Source: Verrucomicrobiota bacterium
Lineage (GTDB): Bacteria > Verrucomicrobiota > Verrucomicrobiia > Limisphaerales > JAFMIX01
Reading direction: 5' to 3'
NCBI GenBank assembly: GCA_026397895.1
Contig: JAPLTZ010000012.1
Span: 4,676-31,884 of the forward strand
Length of the DNA: 27,209 bases
Below, piece by piece: positions 22,481-27,209 of this stretch; position 1 is the stretch's first letter, and every line of letters starts with the position of its first letter. A program made the translations under genes and the position numbers. The notes under the pieces are model-generated. The model ran no database searches. It had not been told where the DNA came from and was given only the letters and a program-made list of their open reading frames with translations.

Positions 22481-24486
22481 ATAAGCCGATTCATTGGCGG
22501 GCTGTTGCCGCAATCATTTTGTATCTGTTCGCGGCCCGCGCGTTCTGCCTCTCGCCGGTCTACGAACCGCTCCCACTCAATGCCATCAAGCCGCGCGGCT
22601 GGATTTACACGCAGATCACCAACGACGCCACCACCGGCATGGCGGGAAATTTCCTGAAGCTCCGCCCGCAATGCGGCAGCGGTTCGTGGGTGGAAAAGGA
22701 CGGCAGCGACGGCGCGGGAGAAATGGGCGGCAACTGGCTCGATGGCTACGTCCGCATGGCCTACCTCACCGGCGTCCCCAGCGCGAAAGCGAAGGCCGAT
22801 GCGTTCGTCGCGGATGTTTTGAAAGCACAGGAGCCGGACGGCTACCTTGGAAATTACCCGGCCGATAAACGCTACAAACGCGTGGGCCGGGAGCTGTTCA
22901 GCGAAAGCCGGATCATTGTGGCGCTGCTCGCCGACTACGAGTTGACGGGCAACAAGAAAGTTTTGGACGCCGTCATCAAATCCGTCCGGCTCACAATGTC
23001 GAAATACAATCAGGCTAACAAACCGTTCACCTTCGTGCCGGGCGACGCGGGGTATGATCCGAACAAGAAGCCCGTCGTGGAGGACAATGTGGATGAAGGT
23101 AAGCCCGCTCCCGACAAGGCCCACAGCATCAACGGCCACGTCCTCATGTTCGTGGACGTGTGCGAATGGCTGTTCCGCCTGACCGGCGACCGCGCGTATG
23201 CCGACTACGCCAAGTTTCTGTATGACGAGTATTGCCGTTCGTCCGACGTGCATCCCGACGAAATCAAGGTCGCGAGCCTCCTGAATTCCGCCTCGCCCTA
23301 CGAAGGCCACGGCGCGCACATCGCCGAGCATCTGCGCGTGCCGCTCTTCCTCGCCTACACCGACGGCAGCGAGCCGTATCCGCAGGCCGCGCAGAGCGCT
23401 TACACGAAATTGCTGCGCTACATCGTCCCCGCCGGCGCGATGTGCAGCGACGAGGGCGTCCATGATTTCCCACCCGTGCCGACGCAAGGTTATGAGTATT
23501 GCACCACGACCGAACTCGCCACGAGCCTGGAGTCCGCCGTCGAAAAAACCGGCGCGATGAAATACGCCGACATGATCGAGCGCCTCGTCTTCAACGCCGG
23601 CCAAGGCGCGCGCACCGCCGACGGCAAAATGATCGCTTACAACTCGGCCTCGACGCTCCTCGCGGCGGTCGAAGACCTCAAGCTCGGCAAAAATCATAAT
23701 TCCAACGGACGCTGGCAATACTCTCCCGCGCATCAGATCGGCGGTTCGTGCTGCTCCGCGAACGCGGTGAAGCTCATGCCGCATTACGTCTCCTCGATGT
23801 GGATGAAAACCGCCGGCGACGACGGATTGGCCGCGCTGCTCTTCGGCCCGTCACAGGTGAGCACCACGGTGACGGGCGTCGCCGTGACCATCGAGGAGGA
23901 AACGAGTTATCCATTTTCCGATTCCATCACCTTCCGCATCACAACGGCCTCGCCGGTGCAATTCCCGCTGCGCCTCCGCGTCCCGGCGTGGGCGGGCGCG
24001 GTGACGGTCGAGGCCGACGGCGCGACCGTTGAGAACGCGCCGGACATGCGTGTGTTGACCAAGACCTGGCAGACGGGCGACGCGGTCACCGTCACGTTCC
24101 AGAATCCGATCATCGCCAGCAAGTGTGTGGGCGGCGAAATTTCCCTCAATCGCGGGCCGTTGCTCTACGTGCTGCCGTGGCCGTCGAAGAAGACCGTGCT
24201 CAAGAAGTCGCGCGGCGGCGTCCCGGAATACATCGAGTGGGACGTGAAGCCGCTTTCCGCCAAGACCACATCGGGCTTTTACCTCGAACGCACCGCGCCG
24301 GAAGCCGCCTTCCGGGCGCAACCGAACCGGTTGTCCGACCGCAATTTTCCGTGGGCGCAGCCGAGCCTCATCCTCACCGGCTCCATGCGCACCGACAAAA
24401 ACAATCCCAACTCCCGCAAGCCGGTGACCTTGTTCCCGCTCGGATCGACGATGCTCCGCTTCGCCAGTTTTCCGCAAGCGAACTGA
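22477..24486 (+). CDS. GH127-like (DUF1680) glycoside hydrolase, secreted
   Basis: A 669-residue protein with an N-terminal hydrophobic signal (AVAAIILYLFAARAF). It has the (alpha/alpha)6 barrel blocks of DUF1680/GH127 beta-L-arabinofuranosidases: SWVEKDGSDGAGEMGGNWLDGYVRMAYLTG, DGYLGNY, NGHVLMFVDVCEWLFRLTGD, and C-terminal beta domains. The unusual GH127 zinc/cysteine centre is conserved: Glu340 and Cys342 (YEYCTTTE) and Cys425-Cys426 (GGSCCSANAVKLMP), which align with Glu338, Cys340, Cys417 and Cys418 of the characterised Bifidobacterium HypBA1. Exact substrate cannot be told from sequence; related families GH137/142/146 also exist. Its ATG overlaps the beta-helix gene stop by 4 bases, suggesting joint action on a plant- or algal-type polysaccharide. 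Confidence 0.88.
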   Translation: MNKPIHWRAVAAIILYLFAARAFCLSPVYEPLPLNAIKPRGWIYTQITNDATTGMAGNFLKLRPQCGSGSWVEKDGSDGAGEMGGNWLDGYVRMAYLTGVPSAKAKADAFVADVLKAQEPDGYLGNYPADKRYKRVGRELFSESRIIVALLADYELTGNKKVLDAVIKSVRLTMSKYNQANKPFTFVPGDAGYDPNKKPVVEDNVDEGKPAPDKAHSINGHVLMFVDVCEWLFRLTGDRAYADYAKFLYDEYCRSSDVHPDEIKVASLLNSASPYEGHGAHIAEHLRVPLFLAYTDGSEPYPQAAQSAYTKLLRYIVPAGAMCSDEGVHDFPPVPTQGYEYCTTTELATSLESAVEKTGAMKYADMIERLVFNAGQGARTADGKMIAYNSASTLLAAVEDLKLGKNHNSNGRWQYSPAHQIGGSCCSANAVKLMPHYVSSMWMKTAGDDGLAALLFGPSQVSTTVTGVAVTIEEETSYPFSDSITFRITTASPVQFPLRLRVPAWAGAVTVEADGATVENAPDMRVLTKTWQTGDAVTVTFQNPIIASKCVGGEISLNRGPLLYVLPWPSKKTVLKKSRGGVPEYIEWDVKPLSAKTTSGFYLERTAPEAAFRAQPNRLSDRNFPWAQPSLILTGSMRTDKNNPNSRKPVTLFPLGSTMLRFASFPQAN

Positions 24487-24502
24487 CGCCGCGCCTCTTG
24501 CA

Positions 24503-24994
24503 ATGAACACCAATTGGCAAAATATTTGGAAGCACGTCACGCACGAATTCCAGTGTGACCTCAACTCGGTGCACGGGCCATCTCATTGGCGTTGCGTCGA
24601 GCGCAATGGGTTGCTTGTTGCCACTCGGAGCGGTGCAGTCGAGGAGGTTGTTCGGCTGTTCGCAGTGTTCCACGACTCTCGTCGAGAAAACGATGGTTGG
24701 GACGACACTCATGGCTCACGGGGAGCAGCCTACGCCGCGAGCCTTCGGGGAGTATTGTTCGACATCAGTGACGAGCATTTCGAGCTTCTCGATTATGCAT
24801 GCACATGGCACACACATGGTCAGCTGAGTAATGATCCTACCATTGGCACTTGCTGGGATGCCGACCGACTCGATCTTGTCCGCATTGGCACGCAGCCCGA
24901 GGCCGAATACATGAGCACGAAGTTCGCCAAAGAGATTGCAGCACACGGCTCCATTCAGACATTCATTCAGCGTGCTGGCACTGGAGTGACCTGA
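24503..24994 (+). CDS. HD-domain-like small metal-dependent hydrolase, probably acquired
   Basis: A 163-residue protein with an HD-type layout: His24 and His28 in HGPSHW, the doublet His57-Asp58 in FAVFHDSRREND, His103/His105 in TWHTHG, and Asp119/Asp121 in CWDADRLDL. This order (H...HD...H...D) fits metal-dependent phosphohydrolases acting on nucleotides or similar small molecules, but no specific substrate can be proposed. The base composition is lower in GC than the neighbours (about 48-60% in individual 60-base lines against well over 60% around it), and codon third positions are less GC-biased, pointing to horizontal acquisition. It is 16 bases after the GH127-like gene and converges on the aminotransferase with only 3 bases between stops. 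Confidence 0.75.
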   Translation: MNTNWQNIWKHVTHEFQCDLNSVHGPSHWRCVERNGLLVATRSGAVEEVVRLFAVFHDSRRENDGWDDTHGSRGAAYAASLRGVLFDISDEHFELLDYACTWHTHGQLSNDPTIGTCWDADRLDLVRIGTQPEAEYMSTKFAKEIAAHGSIQTFIQRAGTGVT

Positions 24995-24997
24995 CAA

Positions 24998-26272
24998 CTA
25001 ACCGGGCTGTATGTTTTTCCATAGCACCGCGCCCAGCCGCTTGATTCCCTCGCGGATGTTCGCCTCACTGGCGTTGCCGTAGCTCAGGCGCATTTCGTTG
25101 TCCGGCTTGCGGCGCGTGGCGTCGTCTGCGTAGCACATCGCGCCCGGCACATACAAAACTTCGGCGGCGAGCGCGGCCCGGAACACTTTTGATTTCACGC
25201 CGGTCGCCACACTGCGCGGCAAGCGCGCCCAAAAATAAAGTCCGCCTCCGGACTCGTCCCATTTCACGGCGGGCGGAAAATGCTTTTGCAGCGCGGCGCG
25301 CATCACGGCGGCTTTGCCCGCGTAGCGGCGGCGCAAAGCGCCGAGGTGTTTCTCGTAGCGGCCGGTGGCGATGGCGCGGGCGAGCGTCTGTTGCAGCAGG
25401 TTCGCCGTGCCGAAATCGTGGTTGCCCTTGATGCGCGTGACGGCGGTCAGCACCGGCTCGGGCAGGATGCCGAAGCCCACGCGCAGCCCGCTGGCGAACG
25501 GCTTGCTGTAAGTGCCAGCGTAAATCACGCGGTCAGCAAAGCCGCGCACTGACAGCGCGGATTTCACGTCATCGCCGGTGAATCGCAGTTCCCGATACGC
25601 CGCGTCTTCGAGCAGGTAGATCGGGTGGCCGGCGGCGCGCTCGTATTTCTTCAGCAGCTTCAGCGCGGCGACTTTCTTTGCGAAGCCCGTCGTGATGCCG
25701 GTGGGATTTTGAAAATAGGTAACGAGGTAAAGCAGCTTCAGCCGGGGCAGTTCGCCGCGCCGCTTGAGCGATTCCAAAACACGTTCCAGATGCGCGAGGT
25801 CAATGCCGTCCGCCGTCATCCGCACGCCACGCGCGCGGAGGCCGTGGCTCTGGACAATGCCGAGAAAGACGAAGTAGGTCGGGTCTTCCACGATGACGAT
25901 GTCGCCGGCGTCGCACAGCGCCTCGGCGGTCATGTAGAGCAATTGCTGCGAGCCGTTGGTGATGAGCACGCGGTCGGCGGAATAATTTTTTGGCGCGGAA
26001 ATGCCGTCGAGTTTTTGCAGATGGCTGGCGGTCCAGGCACGCAATTTCGGTTCGCCGGCGGTGGAGCCGTATTGCAACGCGGGCTGGCCGGTCTGGGGCG
26101 AGCGCAGCAGGTCGTTCATCGAATCGCGCGCCTCGCGGACGGGCAGGGAGGCGTTGTCGGTGAACCCGGCGGCGAGGGAAATGAGCTTGGGCCGCGCGAG
26201 CGTGGTGGCCATGAGCCAGGAAATGGACGGCGCGGCGGTGCGGCGGGCGAGGGCGGAGAGTGCGGTTTTCAT
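24998..26272 (-). CDS. PLP-dependent aminotransferase, class I/II (LysN/2-aminoadipate-aminotransferase-like)
   Basis: A 424-residue fold-type I aminotransferase. Visible hallmarks are ITNGSQQLLYMTAEAL (phosphate-loop region), FQNPTG (Asn189), LEDAAYRELRF (Asp223, Tyr226), the Schiff-base lysine in AGTYSKPFASGLRVG (Lys257, with Arg264), and the C-terminal EMRLSYGN arginine that binds the substrate carboxylate. The sequence style (PALQYGSTAGEPKLRAWTASHL) is that of the multi-substrate LysN/ARO8-like subgroup rather than aspartate aminotransferase. Amino-donor specificity cannot be read from sequence. It has no apparent operon partner; the divergent gene is a 57-residue zinc-ribbon protein. Confidence 0.93.
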   Translation of the reverse strand: MKTALSALARRTAAPSISWLMATTLARPKLISLAAGFTDNASLPVREARDSMNDLLRSPQTGQPALQYGSTAGEPKLRAWTASHLQKLDGISAPKNYSADRVLITNGSQQLLYMTAEALCDAGDIVIVEDPTYFVFLGIVQSHGLRARGVRMTADGIDLAHLERVLESLKRRGELPRLKLLYLVTYFQNPTGITTGFAKKVAALKLLKKYERAAGHPIYLLEDAAYRELRFTGDDVKSALSVRGFADRVIYAGTYSKPFASGLRVGFGILPEPVLTAVTRIKGNHDFGTANLLQQTLARAIATGRYEKHLGALRRRYAGKAAVMRAALQKHFPPAVKWDESGGGLYFWARLPRSVATGVKSKVFRAALAAEVLYVPGAMCYADDATRRKPDNEMRLSYGNASEANIREGIKRLGAVLWKNIQPG

Positions 26273-26323
26273 CTCGCGTCACAGCATACTTGTCAGGGAC
26301 GCGGCGCGCGATAAAGTTTCGGC

Positions 26324-26497
26324 GTGGCGGAAACCGATCCCCAACCTGAACCGCAACCAGAACCCGCGCCCGAAGCCTGCGCGACCGGCGAATACTGGCG
26401 CTGGTGTCCGCGTTGCGGTCACGAATTGCAGAACGAGAAGTGCAAGCTCCGCTGCCCGCGCTGCAACTACTTCATGAGCTGCTCAGATTTCGATTGA
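26324..26497 (+). CDS. 57-residue double-CxxC zinc-ribbon protein
   Basis: A short reading frame from GTG 26324 encodes a Pro/Glu-rich N-terminus (about residues 4-18, QPEPQPEPAPE) and a compact cysteine domain: CPRCGHEL (Cys28, Cys31), Cys40, then CPRCNYFMSCSDFD (Cys44, Cys47, Cys53). Two knuckles about 13 residues apart fit a treble-clef or zinc-ribbon fold. I know of small conserved proteins with the ending CPRCGYFxSCSD in environmental genomes but no function. Six cysteines in one short frame, its codon bias and a stop right before the hairpin repeat support it being real. The GTG start is a guess; no Shine-Dalgarno is visible. It is divergent from the aminotransferase. Confidence 0.7.
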   Translation: MAETDPQPEPQPEPAPEACATGEYWRWCPRCGHELQNEKCKLRCPRCNYFMSCSDFD

Positions 26498-26566
26498 TGG
26501 GAGGGACGCCATTTTGGCGTCCCACTTTCCCAATCATTTTGGGACGGCGGCACGCCGTCCCTCCCA
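26498..26566. repeat. Twin-hairpin repeat / likely bidirectional terminator
   Basis: Two adjacent perfect hairpins: GGGACGCCA (26503-26511), loop TTT, TGGCGTCCC (26515-26523); and GGGACGGCG (26541-26549), loop GCA, CGCCGTCCC (26553-26561). The flanks TGGGAGGGA (26498-26506) and TCCCTCCCA (26558-26566) are also inverted copies, so the whole unit can fold as one long stem. It lies exactly between two convergent stops (26497 and 26571). REP-like dispersed repeat is the likely origin. Confidence 0.8.
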
Positions 26567-26570
26567 AGAT

Positions 26571-27206
26571 TCAAAACTCCCCTTTGCGGAACGCTTCCAT
26601 CGTCTCCCACGCGGTGCGTTGCATGAGCTTGCGCTCGGCGTCGGTGAACACGCGCCTGATGGGATTGCCGTCCGGGTCGCTGGTCGGTTTCTTGCGATCC
26701 ACAATTTTGGTTTCGACCACCTCGGAGAGCGGCAGGCCTTCGGGACTTTTGTTGAAGACCGCCGCGTAAAACAGGCAGGCGGTCAGATAGGCGCCGCACT
26801 GGTTTGGGTGGCCGTCGTTCTTGTAGCGGAACGTGAGCGAGGTGCCGGCCTTTTGCAGGCGATACACCGCGAGCGGCACGGGCACGACGAGCGCGCCGGT
26901 CTGCTTCGCGAGTTCGGAGGCGAGGCGCACTTCCATCAGGGCGCGCTCCTTTTCAATCGGCTCGGTCACCGGCGCCATGTTCTGCGAGTAGGGCGCGGTG
27001 ATGTAGAGGATGGGCCGCGTGTTCTGCTGCTTGGCCGCTTCGATGAATTTGGTCGCGTATTTCAGATAGCCGGTTTCGGGATTGGCGCTCACGTCCTGCC
27101 AGCTTTGGAGCACGACGTAATTCCACGCGGCGGGGAAATTCGTGCGGCCCGCCATCCACTCCTCGTGTTTCGCAATCGCCGTCTGGATGTTCTGCCGGTC
27201 GCCCAT
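26571..27206 (-). CDS. SGNH/GDSL-hydrolase-like protein, N-terminus outside window
   Basis: The visible 211 residues are the C-terminal part of a protein that runs off the right edge; the ATG at 27206 is probably internal. Recognisable pieces of the SGNH fold are the strand WNYVVLQSWQDVS (block containing the usual VVLQ), TRPILYITAPYSQNM, and the C-terminal catalytic-type motif YKNDGHPNQCGAYLTACLFYAAVF, which matches the DGxHPxxxGxYLxA pattern of block V in environmental SGNH proteins but with one residue fewer before the His. The nucleophile serine block would be upstream and cannot be checked. Substrate unknown; carbohydrate esterase activity is a common role of such proteins beside glycoside hydrolases. 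Confidence 0.65.
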   Translation of the reverse strand: MGDRQNIQTAIAKHEEWMAGRTNFPAAWNYVVLQSWQDVSANPETGYLKYATKFIEAAKQQNTRPILYITAPYSQNMAPVTEPIEKERALMEVRLASELAKQTGALVVPVPLAVYRLQKAGTSLTFRYKNDGHPNQCGAYLTACLFYAAVFNKSPEGLPLSEVVETKIVDRKKPTSDPDGNPIRRVFTDAERKLMQRTAWETMEAFRKGEF

Positions 27207-27209
27207 CCA

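Noticed and set aside
1..27209. CRISPR array, tRNA or rRNA genes, insertion sequences
   Set aside because: No regularly spaced direct repeats of 25-40 bases, no cloverleaf-type or rRNA-like sequence, and no transposase reading frame were seen on either strand.

Overview
The window looks like a GC-rich (roughly 60-65% G+C by eye) chromosomal segment of a free-living Gram-negative bacterium. The best guess is Verrucomicrobiota, perhaps the Pedosphaera/Limisphaera side. This placement is inference: it rests on the fused urease gamma-beta subunit, a secreted beta-helix protein next to a GH127-type enzyme, a very large multi-PAS hybrid kinase, and several short dispersed-type repeats of kinds I associate with such genomes. 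No rRNA, tRNA, CRISPR array, transposase or phage module was seen. No gene-free stretch exceeds about 200 bases.

Layout. (1) 1-1137, + strand: the end of a small envelope-stress-type pair (holin-X/YqjE-like, then a YqjK-like protein) and a small lipoprotein. (2) 1192-5986, - strand: urease operon ureD-ureAB-ureC-ureF-ureG with no ureE and a histidine-rich UreG. (3) 6108-11354, - strand: ten genes in two apparent transcription units. The distal unit is moaD-moaE-moaA-DUF2249-Crp/Fnr regulator. The proximal unit is cupin-DUF2249-12TM heme-protein-like-DUF59-DUF2249. Each unit is preceded by a TTGAC-N4-GTCAA type dyad at about -41 from a plausible -10 element, and the regulator carries the ExxSR recognition-helix signature that fits such sites. 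(4) 11555-15352, +: hybrid histidine kinase. (5) 15391-17082, -: YihY/BrkB-like membrane protein, divergent from (6) 17181-19976, +: FtsK/SpoIIIE translocase, then a HIT protein. (7) 20442-24486, +: a secreted beta-helix protein interrupted by a frameshift, overlapping by 4 bases a GH127-like enzyme. (8) 24503-27209: a lower-GC HD-domain-like gene, a PLP aminotransferase (-), a 57-residue zinc-ribbon protein (+) too short for routine ORF calling, a twin-hairpin repeat, and the C-terminal part of an SGNH-hydrolase-like protein (-).

The most interesting part is block 3. It appears to be a self-regulated FNR/DNR-type regulon linking molybdopterin synthesis, three divergent DUF2249 proteins, a DUF59 Fe-S-assembly-type protein, and a membrane protein that looks like heme-copper oxidase subunit I/NnrS but has no histidines where copper B ligands would lie. 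An oxygen-limitation or nitric-oxide response is the natural hypothesis; no terminal nitrogen-oxide reductase is in the window.
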